Origin: Bacteroidetes bacterium UBA4416
GTDB taxonomy: Bacteria > Bacteroidota > Bacteroidia > B-17B0 > Aurantibacillaceae
DNA: 17,123 bases
NCBI GenBank assembly: GCA_002390745.1
Contig: DGQK01000050.1
Location: 1,107 to 18,229 of the forward strand
Reading direction: 5' to 3'
Part shown: piece after piece, positions 9,601 to 16,400 of the stretch
Layout: each line of letters begins with the position of its first letter
How positions within the stretch are numbered: position 1 is the first letter of the stretch
Position numbers and translations under genes: made by a program
Notes under the pieces: model-generated
Seen by the model: only the letters and a program-made list of their open reading frames with translations
The model's database searches: none
Told to the model about the DNA's origin: nothing

Positions 9601-9671
9601 TTGCTCAGACCGGTGCAGAATAGCAGGAGCCAAAGCGCAAACCTGATGTGAATGATAGTTTTAATAGCCAT
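1..9671 (-). CDS. Giant secreted RHS/YD-repeat protein, polymorphic-toxin-like, C-terminus outside window
   Basis: The ATG at 9671 opens a frame that I read without a stop to the left edge: 3223 codons plus two bases. Residues 1-28 are a signal peptide (MAIKTIIHIR, hydrophobic FALWLLLFCTGL, likely cut after LKA). An Fn3-like domain spans about 205-290 (FEISWTRIPGAEEYDLEW to CFRVRGVGR). YYDYNGRAAVQALPVP (about 402-417) and SYIDQEGRTIATAL (about 573-586) are blocks of the Bacteroidota RHS family whose N-terminus is, I believe, DUF6443. Cys-containing segments lie at about 673-693, 799-812 and 834-849. Beta-rich modules follow, with a jelly-roll-like one at about 1886-2003 (FAIDDIVLH). The YD-repeat core runs from HFTLYYYDQAGNLVR (2077) to NGKEKDDE (2956-2963), DPRLGRFISVDP and DLDGLE (3009-3014), then at least 209 residues of variable tip. 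The known role of such shells is to wrap and deliver a C-terminal effector or to act in contact between cells. The product here is not assigned further. It is larger than typical enterobacterial Rhs proteins (about 1400 residues). Confidence 0.93.
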   Translation of the reverse strand, partial: MAIKTIIHIRFALWLLLFCTGLSNVLKASHETGTARLSSPTATLNSVLFIQDNKYPAIASMSSLANWGFYDKAFTNKLILGINRYSTAALADFVATVTVQVTSTAPQALGGTATIVTKTLSVKYEGRNDHTASSPHITVDQDVYTFTNGYKVSAKITGIAVSSSDPSLAGSTLPSNVYLEAQTDAERYYPIQQNASPFASTADVTVFYLQGSDEFEISWTRIPGAEEYDLEWLWLDDAKNAYWQNTPQLDFRNNSTRIRTSRQSYRISNVFEKGQVCFRVRGVGRASLAPNAWEKTAYTPWSWPDLSTISTSGLSASSVVLGSGSDYLFYVTLDGTTAIQTPTPSVTVIPRLHGFNKNWQYKATYAEEGKKKEVVSYFDGSLRSRQSVTKNNSDNNAIVGETYYDYNGRAAVQALPVPVADATIKFYQYNIGGQSAFNYDETTLQPYGKVFFDEEAATGTSTNCAVFVAGLDPVSGASNYYSALNINQQFAQGYVPDAEKFPISQTVYTNDNTGRIAAQGGVGKTHQIGTGHETRYFYGAPNQLELDRLFGSEVGYDKHYKKNMVVDANGQVSISYIDQEGRTIATALSGQGPSNLSNLKDAAGNVLYPAPTATNVLNADLLNKVQATDYDTDQDNNQLLGDKLSFSKKILVSTAGTYTISYDLDGTSFTYSCLPTNACYDCVYDLEINVFDNCMNNPPGFTKITQTLGNILPPSGSGGAPTSTYTLDTQCNQIVHFSTSQLNYSGNHLLVALDQGEYTITKTLKINQQALSYYLADYLKSNCVKQPADFDHIKPDTSGCGLTCDQCVAALGSLSDYIAANKGDTADWVREYKVCREPCEYVSLCESQYISMLADVSPGGQYGDWEDGNGDCNPALHAVSVYNEANQLPTIKNFTVGIQIPDWRHPFLRKSVYASDQASDFEAEYRDEDGALSKVYVTKYVSGTTVTYLPPLKSGVTPTPVNSANTGDGAQYYVKPQELGNVADFIASWQSSWARSLVFYHPEYPYYDWCLKNSTDTLSSRYAVTVGTGTNAVTGYITSSETYDSLLMTIDDITAVASGDLLKLCNPLSYDPYWTKNGKYYDHAAPSNQNYPVQTVGPTLFQKNGTASVGLTWPWNADYPALDKRYNQYRGTGISLPAFAALITTSCAIQYGQSEAVQLGCLGAMLSPPMSTTTVNNTGVDVILAGMPANLKNDYWNRYKSLYLSLKQEMQMEAAESYAMNGNYRGVNDGIGDPSFDAQARTVPFTEYYTGGSFSTFGNVIKQWYYPMTSANKPQYCTPFTHIHYKDKIKRFPNATTALSMQNQMPGGDPGAQIYANTGLCPNAFYLQGLLDGLAVDEKLSNSSINLSAEPLFNQDLYKVVAGGTISATYAQANWTGSYSGGALSAQMQIGSGALCPLALSFPSGSPFNFSNTGTGGTYSYLRLYQLTPGAVSGGSHAFTIKADITDISQIGATSPTFTTVTLNGTTCIPLTGCTFTPPCEPSTAAIATQQLMNAIASTGNMCSAAVSMSLTAIQPYFVNSFGALLGPGNWQWQVNGSLPYFIIKDVSAVPNPNSLTFTLSTAPCTTGSMHYFSQVSGSSAGTNVFGMQLNTYNSTGSTVPTVTAAITGTVNLNSQPLKMGECGFDLGKCNTPEHLVYEDLETFLYNANTRSRLQATSTGSTEFTSIFNFGTHLRDRLANNSQTYNPTTQATAPLHYYWKKNMATSTATLLTGYFMASTLTSVPVPDSSACSFSLSFSNTTGLSGQNLLSSNYTLSNLVLAPGPMVNLGVYNFSVTAMFGGTPFVLEGTSDCFAMRACDACVSPVAPPNFSNTDTLNTFPCTGAPSYTLSEYIGGAPTMYTNVGNCAIPNRIQNLEYTINSATQLDDGSGTITTWNAYSGDNGTSLFFVHATGTEFAYKQNFNAQYSNCTGNSIKMKVHKKSSGGSDQVYGIGNDFVVRINGIAIPNGNVSYSSINTDWTQFEFSGFTLNPGSNQFAVTDLNSGRYFAIDDIVLHQAECPSEFIPCSETDTILPFPEVEYEDPCVQYALDAAENEGDELYNAYIDSVKNAFVQAYIKKCIGQAVETMYMKYNAGDYHFTLYYYDQAGNLVRTVPPEGVHVETYAANLAIIRSERAANTPYGSKTYYTSHTLPTTYRYNSLNQLVRQETPDAGVSRFWYDALGRLVASQNAKQAAASTSGNYVYSYTRYDDLGRIAQVGEMTISSDLRPMTAQAVAALVASGTGAYPDNLTGTGPGRKREVTTTYYGDDAAFAPLVSGAQFAAGSQEYLRSRVAAVTIEDADDFNATTYNHATHYSYDVHGNVKELIQENKDISGGFSSQRLKKLAYSYDLISGKVNEVAYQDGLADMFKHRYEYDADNRITAVYTSKNNVIWERDAKYFYYLHGPLARVETGHDKVQGTDYAYTLHGWIKGVNSNILKATHDIGKDGNGTLTVSSADVNKFSGRDAYGYSLTYYEDRNNAVWDYRAINGISGSGNNFIANVYAAGLVQTPDLYNGNIRQMAGSYLDGSAPGRSYGVKALLRDFTYDQLNRIETASANDNLNAGANSWGAASSSSLYTESFNYDQNGNILHAQRNGDQSGSYAMDNLTYHYVSGTNKLAYVTDAVSGDPYSQDISNQGAGNYDYDAIGNLIKDNAEGISNIDWTVYGKIKRITFSNGKPNLLFKYDASGNRISKTAFMGSTPATTATTTYYVRDAQGNVMATYEQKPDGGNNPTFGLTERHIYGSSRLGLDNSPVDFTSNINVPLDITSTQRTLNYRSYEMTNHLGNVMAVVSDRKIGVYQSTVQLLSRIFDDGDLSSVFPDVATTSIVSNALQVIPLGPSSGVNVNFGSTVAGKVYKVEFDINYGTTTPGNNLQVYIYDLNVNTVSGLSAYNIYGSGHYVFYYTAGPNQGYVKFAYQGSNSASNYFLVDNISILDENASTIDHFTGEVLSANDYYAFGATMPGRSFTSSSYRYGMNGKEKDDEISLYNYGFRMYDPRLGRFISVDPVARQFPFFSPYQYAGNKPIWATDLDGLETNYTNAVDPVPSEQPLYGRRDESDPHTESLQVGKQGTDWRYSTQQLFHWHDGNIKWKSLPGQQTIYFEQLTPVCKVITYKTIITEKQIVTPEQKAEYRVITKQTNIARQGTIVGANVNVTQLSNTASMLVGFRTDEAIADNGTPISINFVVQNINDPNIASIRNAIQASSGLPVNLTQDPNILSQYQYSVNYKKTIQTKAAVPGTTTTV
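630..3443 (-). other. YD-repeat RHS core with terminal RHS-associated motif
   Basis: Residues 2077-3014 of the giant protein. YD-type motifs occur throughout: YYDQAGNLVR, YRYNSLNQLVRQ, WYDALGRLVAS, RYDDLGRIAQV, YSYDVHGNVKEL, YEYDADNRITAV, FTYDQLNRIETA, NYDQNGNILHAQ, YDYDAIGNLIKD, FKYDASGNRISKT, YVRDAQGNVMATY and YEMTNHLGNVMAV. The core closes with DYYAFGATMPGRS, YRYGMNGKEKDDE, YDPRLGRFISVDP, YQYAGNKPIWATDLDGLE. In solved RHS and TcC structures such repeats form a long strand that spirals into a hollow shell, and I infer the same here. A non-YD segment of about 130 residues interrupts the closing part (see the entry at 915-1311). Confidence 0.9.
915..1311 (-). other. Beta-sandwich-like insertion inside the end of the RHS core
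   Basis: Between LGNVMAVVSDRK and EVLSANDYYAFG lie about 130 residues (about 2788-2918) without YD motifs, starting IFDDGDLSSVFPD and ending YFLVDNISILDE. The alternating strands (GKVYKVEFDINYG, NLQVYIYDLNVNTV, HYVFYYTAG, GYVKFAYQG) and the closing FLVDNISIL are typical of galactose-binding or carbohydrate-binding jelly rolls. In relatives I remember, this connection is short. The assignment rests on pattern only. Confidence 0.6.
3664..4016 (-). other. Jelly-roll-like module upstream of the RHS core
   Basis: Residues about 1886-2003 of the giant protein run from SLFFVHATGTEFAYKQNF to RYFAIDDIVLHQAECP. They contain NSIKMKVHKKSSGG, DFVVRINGIAIPNG and TDWTQFEFSGFTLNPG. This order of strands with a terminal IDDI motif is typical of carbohydrate-binding or galactose-binding-like domains, which often bind glycans or serve as spacers. 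Gene 1 carries a comparable module near its C-terminus (FDDIRIHPF). Confidence 0.55.
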
Positions 9672-9676
9672 AAGCT
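9672..9676 (-). promoter_or_regulatory. Short A-rich leader joining gene 2 to the RHS gene
   Basis: The stop TAA of the small exported protein and the ATG of the RHS protein are separated only by AGCTT. No GGAGG-like sequence precedes the ATG. The upstream bases read AAGAAAAAATAAAGCTT, the A-rich context usual for Bacteroidota starts. The spacing suggests co-transcription and possibly re-initiation by the same ribosome. There is no room for a separate promoter other than inside gene 2. Confidence 0.6.
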
Positions 9677-10480
9677 TTATTTTTTCTTGAATCTTACTGA
9701 TTGTAACTGGTTGATGACCTCATAGGACGCACATTTTCCTTTGCCTTTATAAACGGCGTTGGCCTCGCTCACGTATGCCGTTTCGGCAAACAGGCTGGCA
9801 TTAACCGAGGTGAGGGGCACAAATGCCTGATAGGTGATTTCCAAACGGGGCTTTTTCGCTTTCGCATAATAGTCGTTCTCGGTAAGCGGCAATTGCTGGT
9901 TATAGTACAGTACCATTTTTTTGATACTGTAGTCTTTCAGGTTGATAACCATGTCTATCTGTGAGAATTCAGCTTCCTCCTCCTCTTCCGAAAAAAGGAA
10001 TGTGTAGTGCCTTTCACTGGTACCGAGGTCCTGCACTTTAATATGGCTGCATTGGGCCAGCAGGTTCTGAACATCTGTTTGCAGTGGCGACAATTCCATT
10101 TTTTTCGTATCGCTGATCACAATAAACCGGTCTTCATGATTGACCGTAATTGTTCGCCTGGGGTTAACAATGGTTTCTATCTCCAACAGCCTGGAATAGC
10201 TCATATCGCCGTGCTTGATATACTTACCCGCTTTCTGCTCTACCAGGTTACCGCCGGCATGGCTGTCAAACACTGAGTATTGCATATCCAGCGAATAGGA
10301 AGGCGTTGCGGCATACAGGCTGTTCACTTTTTGAAAATCCGTACGGGCTTTTTGAGCAGGCGTTTCTGTGGCCGACGCCACCGATGCCATAAGCAGCAAA
10401 AGCCATGTCGCAAAGACGCTCCCCTGCAATGAGGTCATAAAGAGTTTAGTATTTCTGATCATTTGTTTCATCACCGGCAT
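9677..10480 (-). CDS. Small exported protein between two giant proteins, possibly LolA-like
   Basis: This is a complete 267-residue protein. Residues 1-37 form a signal peptide: basic N-region, hydrophobic core VFATWLLLLMASVASA, and a likely signal peptidase I site after A35-S36-A37. The mature part is about 230 residues of mixed strands and helices, with YSLDMQYSVF near its start, an acidic run SEEEEEAEF (about 164-172), and two cysteines (about 144 and 250) that could form a disulfide. Alternating strands such as IDMVINLKDYSIKKMVLYY and PRLEITYQAF recall the LolA/LppX-type half-barrel. This is a fold guess from pattern only, and no catalytic motif is seen. The ATG at 10480 lies one base after the upstream stop. 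In-frame ATGs at 10471 and 10462 are alternative starts, and any of the three keeps the hydrophobic core. Its position in the operon suggests a periplasmic or surface helper for the two giant proteins, such as a chaperone or assembly factor (inference). Confidence 0.88.
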   Translation of the reverse strand: MPVMKQMIRNTKLFMTSLQGSVFATWLLLLMASVASATETPAQKARTDFQKVNSLYAATPSYSLDMQYSVFDSHAGGNLVEQKAGKYIKHGDMSYSRLLEIETIVNPRRTITVNHEDRFIVISDTKKMELSPLQTDVQNLLAQCSHIKVQDLGTSERHYTFLFSEEEEEAEFSQIDMVINLKDYSIKKMVLYYNQQLPLTENDYYAKAKKPRLEITYQAFVPLTSVNASLFAETAYVSEANAVYKGKGKCASYEVINQLQSVRFKKK

Positions 10481-10484
10481 TTTA
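10478..10484 (-). promoter_or_regulatory. Stop-start junction between the SpvB-like gene and gene 2
   Basis: The sequence reads TAA, one A, then ATG, so gene 2 starts one base after gene 1 ends. Such spacing usually means translational coupling. No Shine-Dalgarno is seen before the ATG (upstream ACCAAGCGATAAA). This supports the ATG at 10480 over the later in-frame ATGs, without excluding them. Confidence 0.55.
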
Positions 10485-13400
10485 TCGCTTGGTATGGTTT
10501 TTCGTTTCCTGGATAGTCATAATCCCTTTCTCCGTTTCTTTTTTCACGCGCACCAGGCTGCCTTCCTCGTCGTATTCATAAAAAGTGGCAAAGTTATTGG
10601 CATCCAGCTCTGCTACGTATTTCAGCGTCACAGGATCGTACACAAAAGATTTCATGTTGCTGTTGAACGGATGGATACGGATATCGTCGAAATAGCTGGT
10701 AACATTATAGGCGGAGTTCACGAGGGCCACATTCAGCTTGCCGCTGGCACCAGAGGAGATGGTAAAGTCCTGCTCGAAGCGCTGCCAGCCATCAATGATG
10801 TCACTTTTCTTCAATGTCCCCATGCTCACAGATCCTGAACCGGAAATGGACAGCCCGACAGAAGAGTTCTGATAGCTCAATACCGCTACCGGGGAAGCAA
10901 AGGTCTCTTTTTCTTTCACCCAATAGGACAGGATGTATTTTTTGGCGCCCTCATAGGTAACGGGAGCAAAAGGGTAAATGAAATCAGAGCAGGTCAAGGT
11001 ATAGCTGCACAACGGAGAAACAGCCGTTGTGCATGGCGTGCTCATCAGGTCTTTGGAAACGGAAAGACTGGTCAGTGGATCTACCTTCACACTCTGCTTG
11101 CCGGTATGGGCTTCCTGCTTTGTAATGTTCAGCAGGTATTTGGCAAAATCAAAATGATGTTCCCTGCTGACGCCATTGCAAATCAGGCCATAGAAACTAT
11201 AATCTTCGACGCCATCGTAAGCTATTTCCTGAAGCCGTGCATTGGATGCTACCGCCACCGGCAGGCTGGCATTGTAGCCATACAGAGCGGAAGAGTAACG
11301 TCCCAAAGCATCCCGGTTCTCCACCTCGACGCCAAGGGGTGTATGCTTGGTGATCTCGGAGGTATAGGTCCAGCGGTTTTTGTTGGCTGTGGTTACCGTC
11401 CAGGTTCCCCCTGCCGATACCGGAATATCATAGAATGGGTAATATTCCTTAATCGCCCCGTCGCGCCGGATGTCGATGTTGTTGGTTCCTGAGGCATAAG
11501 CCTGCTGCCCCCTGTCTTCCAGGTATGACCAGGTGGTTTTAGGTCTCCAGCTACCTTTGATCCCAACGTAGAAGGGGTTGACTTTATCGCCGGATTTCAG
11601 ACCACAGCTGTAATTGGCAGCCGGTGTGCTTACACAAGTCACAAAAGGATCACACTTTCCTCCTGGCTTAGGCGTTAAGGTAAAACAAAGCGGTGGCACA
11701 TAATTATAAATTCCTTTATTGATGCCGGATGGCCCGGCTGGCGGAATATAACCAATAATAGTACCGCATACTACCATTTGCCCGGTGCAGTTTGCAGCGC
11801 TGGTATCAACAGAATAGTTAAGGATATTCGTAAAATGTACATTTTTCCATTGTAAGCCTGGGGCCAGAATAGCATTTACCTCACATAAACCGGATCCGTT
11901 GCTGAATAAAGGAATCGTTAAGGTATTGGTTGTATTGGCCGTCGTGGATGGGAAAGTATTGGTCATTACCATATTTGACAATGCCACATAGGCCTGGTAG
12001 CCGGCAGAGGTAACCACGCAACTGCATGAGGCCGGATCATTCACGGTATACCCCTTAAAGGTCTGCCACTGATCGCTGTATTCAATCGCTGATGTATTGA
12101 GCACTTTATAATCGCGATTCGTGGTGGCATCTGTCCTTACATCCAATACTCCGCTGAGGCCGTTTGCCGGGTTGTTATCATAATCCACCGGGTTCACCAG
12201 GCTGGTTAAGGATGCCATTTGCGATGTCAGGAGATTGCGCCTGCCGGAGCGAAGCACCTTGACCCTGACGTTTGTCCCTGTCCCTGCCGGGTTGCCGGCG
12301 CTATTGATCACGCTGATCTGGTTTCCGGAAATACTGCATACCCATCCTAATGTAGGTATGGTGCCTGGCACGGTGATTTCATCTCCTATCGTAAACAGGT
12401 CCGGACGCGAAACCGTAAACGTGCCGGGAGCTGAGAAACTAACCGTTTCGCTGTAACCGATGTTTTTATAGGCCGGGCCCATCAGGTCGTAACCCCAGAA
12501 GGCCGGGTATTTGAGCGAGTAGATCTCGTCATGGAAATCGTTTTTAGTCTTCGTGACCAAGACATCACCCGTCTGGGCATCGTAAGCCAGGTTGGAGGTG
12601 GTTACACTCGATCCGTTGTCGTGCGCCGTCGTTTTTTCCAGGATGCCATAATTGCTGATCACCTTGGTCATCACCGCGGAGCGGAAACGGGTTTTCTCAA
12701 AGCTATAGGACGGCCATACCGTAGGTACCGCTGCCGGGATGGTTCCAGCCAGGAACACAGCAACGTTGATCTGGGCGCCTCCCATCACGGTCTTGGTTTC
12801 CGTTTCCCGGAAGTCAGCCACGGCATCAAAATCCATCCCGATGGTTTTAGAGGCAATGGTGCCGTCTTTTTCAATTACTACGCAGGTATTATCCAATTCG
12901 TTTGGCGGACAGCTGGCATCCGAATGCACGTCGCGAAGACCGTAATCGGTGTAGTCGCCCCCTTTGGTCTTATAGAAATATTCCACCTTGCTCATCGGAT
13001 CCACCGAGCCTTCTGCATAAACAGACTGGGCCTTTTGTTTGCCGTGCATATCGTTCAGCTTGATCACATAGCCCTGTGTCGCAGCCATGTAATCCCTCGA
13101 CATCACCTTCAGCAAGCCGCCCAATGGTGGCTTGTATTGCTTGGAATAGATGGGCGTATGCGAGGTAATCGTTGGGTAATCTTTCGCGGTATAGAATTCA
13201 TGTACAACATAGCCGGTACCATGGGTTTTCACATTGACTCCTGAAGGGATCCTGTTCTTCACTTTGACCTTGCTGTAAGATACTGATGCCGATGGGAAGA
13301 AGGTTTCACCGAAAGGCTCTTCCATAAAGAAGCGCTCATCCGGAACCAGCATGGTAAATTTATTGGGCCCCATGAATACGGGCTGCCGGAAAGGATTTTC

Positions 13401-16400
13401 ATCCCCGCCCAGCATTGGCTCATAGGAAGCCACACCCGAGCTGATCGTTTCTCCCATGAAGGTGGTTTCGTAGGTAAATTCCTGTCCGTACACCGAGTTT
13501 GCCTGGCCGCCAGGGTTATTGCTGTCCTGGGTTTGCAGATTCCAGTTATCCTCGATCTTCAGTTCCTTGACACGAGAGCCGCCGCCGAATTTATGGCCGG
13601 TTGTATTATACAACCGGATCCATGATTTGGTTCTCACAAATTCCTTCCCATACTCCTTATCCATGAGGCTGTTGTTAGGCCCTTTGATGGCCTGCATCAT
13701 GGTTTTGATCGGCCCCCCTCTTGCCTCGGAGGCCAGTTGCTTCACCGCCGAAATCACATCGCCCGGAGGGCTGAAAGAGGCATCCCACACAATATTATTA
13801 TAACGTGTTTTCCCGAAGTTCAGAACGGCTTTCGCTATCGGACTAATGGTAAAACCGGCGCCGAATGAGGTTTTGTCATCTCGGTGTACATCTTTCAGTT
13901 TGATATAAGCCACCGGGAAACCATGCGGACCGTTGATGCCGGAAAGGCCGCAATCCGGGACTGCACCGTCCATCTCCGCATAGCCCGAAACGTATTCGAA
14001 ATGGTCGCCTTCGTTACGGCCAAAGGTCGTACCCCGTTTGGTAAGGTTGGCCAGGAACCGGAAGTATAGGTATTTGCCATCGCTGTTGATGTCTTTAAGG
14101 TACTTGTAACGGATCTGGTCAGAAGCTGTCCCTGAAGAGCTCAGCGGCCCCGACAGCTCAAAATGAACATAGAGGTTATTGGTAAACTGCGAAGGGCCCG
14201 TTTTTTGATACAATTCTCCGACGCTGTTCGCCGCTGGCAACGATGAGAGGCTGGTAGAGCTGGTGACATCAATCACCTGCATCATTTGCATGGCCGGGCG
14301 GTTCTGTACAAAGGCATAATCGTCGGACTCATACCTGACCTGAATGGCGGCGCCGGAGGGCAGCTCTATCTTCGTCAGGTTCCAGGCGGAGGCGCGGTAA
14401 TCGGCTTCGGTTTTGCTCCACTGATCGACATAAGGGAACTCCGCATTGTTGAGCGAAGAGGTATAAGTATAAGCGGTAGATGGCGTGGCCACTGAACCGC
14501 TGACAATGTGATTGAGCGGATTGTTGTTTACCGGCATGTAGTTGCCCCAACGGTCGTAAGCTTTTGACTGGTATTTGAAATTGCTCACCTGTGATCCGGA
14601 ACTATTGGGCTGTCCGTAAGTAAAGGTGTATTTACTGAATTGGGCCTTATCGGATTTTCCATAAGTAAAATATATTTCTTTGAGGGTCAGCTTGCCTTTA
14701 TCAGCATTGATGTTCACACTACTCACGGTTTCGGATTGCCCGTCATTATTCGGAACATCCGGGCAAAGCGAGTAATCATATACAAAATGAACGACTTTAA
14801 TGGGAACGGCATTGGTTTTATTCGGACTCGTATCGGCATTATACTCCGGCTTGGCATAGAGTGCAATAGACTTAAGGTATTTGCTCTTTACAGGATTACT
14901 GCCCACTCCGCCGTTTACGTCCTGGACCCCCAGCGCATCATGACGGTCGCCAAGGGTGAATACTGCAATGTAGTTTTTGGTGATGACGCGCTTCACAAAC
15001 CACAGCTCTTTCTCTCCGTACACAAAGCTTCCCTGGTCATCGTTTTGAACCGATTTCCCGTTCTCATTGAAATTAGCACTGTTGTGATCGTATGGGATAC
15101 GCCAGTTGTAATTAGCGGAAGTACTGTTGGTGTTCACTGCCCGTTGGTATTCAAATTTGGTGTAATTTCCCAAATCGTAATCATCCGGCCCATTGCCTAA
15201 AATATCAACGTAATCGGGCGAAACGATTGCCGTCAATAAGTAGGAATGTGCATAGGCCGGCATTTTTACCCGGCTGTAATAATGATCAATGCCGTTTTGG
15301 TTGGAGGTGCTGATGTCACTCGCGCCATAAGACACATAGCCTGTGGCGGCGTTATAACCCGGATGCGGTGTAACGGTGGTTTGATTGCTTGCGTTGGCGG
15401 TTGCACTGGCATTGAAGCTGATCTCTTCCTGCTGGGTGTTGTAGGCCGGCAGACCATAGATATACCGGCTGCCGTCGGTGCGCAGCGTGGTGATCTCGGC
15501 AATGTGATGCGGGCGGGCGGACGCACTGATATCCATACCCGCCGGGTGCGGCATTCCCGGATCATAGATCGCCTTATCTAATCCATAATCCATCGCTTCT
15601 CTCAGGCTGAGCGTCGACATCACCTGGTTGCGCTTCTGACGCTGGGTGATATAGTTTGTAGAGGGAACCGATTTAGGATCGCCACTTTCCGAATTCTCAA
15701 GCACATCCGTAGCCCGGTGATTAACCAGCTTGTCGATCCTGATGCGGTAAGCTTCCTCGCCTCCGATCGCATCGTACAAAGTGTGCTGCACATCATCAGA
15801 AGATTTCTCTCCAACTTCCCGGAAATACCAGGGCTCGAAATCCTTGTTGGTGGTGCTGGCATGTGCTGTCAGTCGGCCTTTGGCATCGTTGTCGTTTTTC
15901 CATTTGCCGGATACGGTGTTGACATCCACCACCGATACATCTAAACCTCCATGAAAGATCTGAGAACCCGCAAATTCTCCGCCGGCAGAATAACTATCGC
16001 TGGTGTTGGTCGATTTGTTGTCGAAAACATATCCTACATCGCTGCGGAAAGGACGGAAGGCACCCCCAATGCCCTGCCCGGTAACGGAAAACACATCGTA
16101 AGTCTGGTTGGTAACAGGAAGATTTTTGGTGTAACGGCTGAATGACTGGTCCTTCTCCCGGTTAAAATCCATGAGCACATTATCCGACTCCTGCCCCACA
16201 TGACTGAACATATAACCATAAGCGGCCGTGGATGTATAAGGGTTCATGATGGATTGGTTAGCGAAATAGCCGCCGATGGTCACATCCCCGTCAAAACCGA
16301 ACACCGTTGTTCCCGTCTTAAAGCTCAGGGCTACGGAATTGTTGACCATGGAATTCTGAATAAAAGGTACATAAGTGGAAGCGCCGAAGTTGATGATACC

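Noticed and set aside
9600..9671. RHS protein as a lipoprotein (LLFC near residue 19)
   Set aside because: LLFC does not fit the lipobox (small residue before Cys), and a signal peptidase I site after LKA fits better.
12531..13244. Plus-strand open frame of 237 codons
   Set aside because: It is opposite gene 1 and has no motif support. It is a shadow of the real frame.
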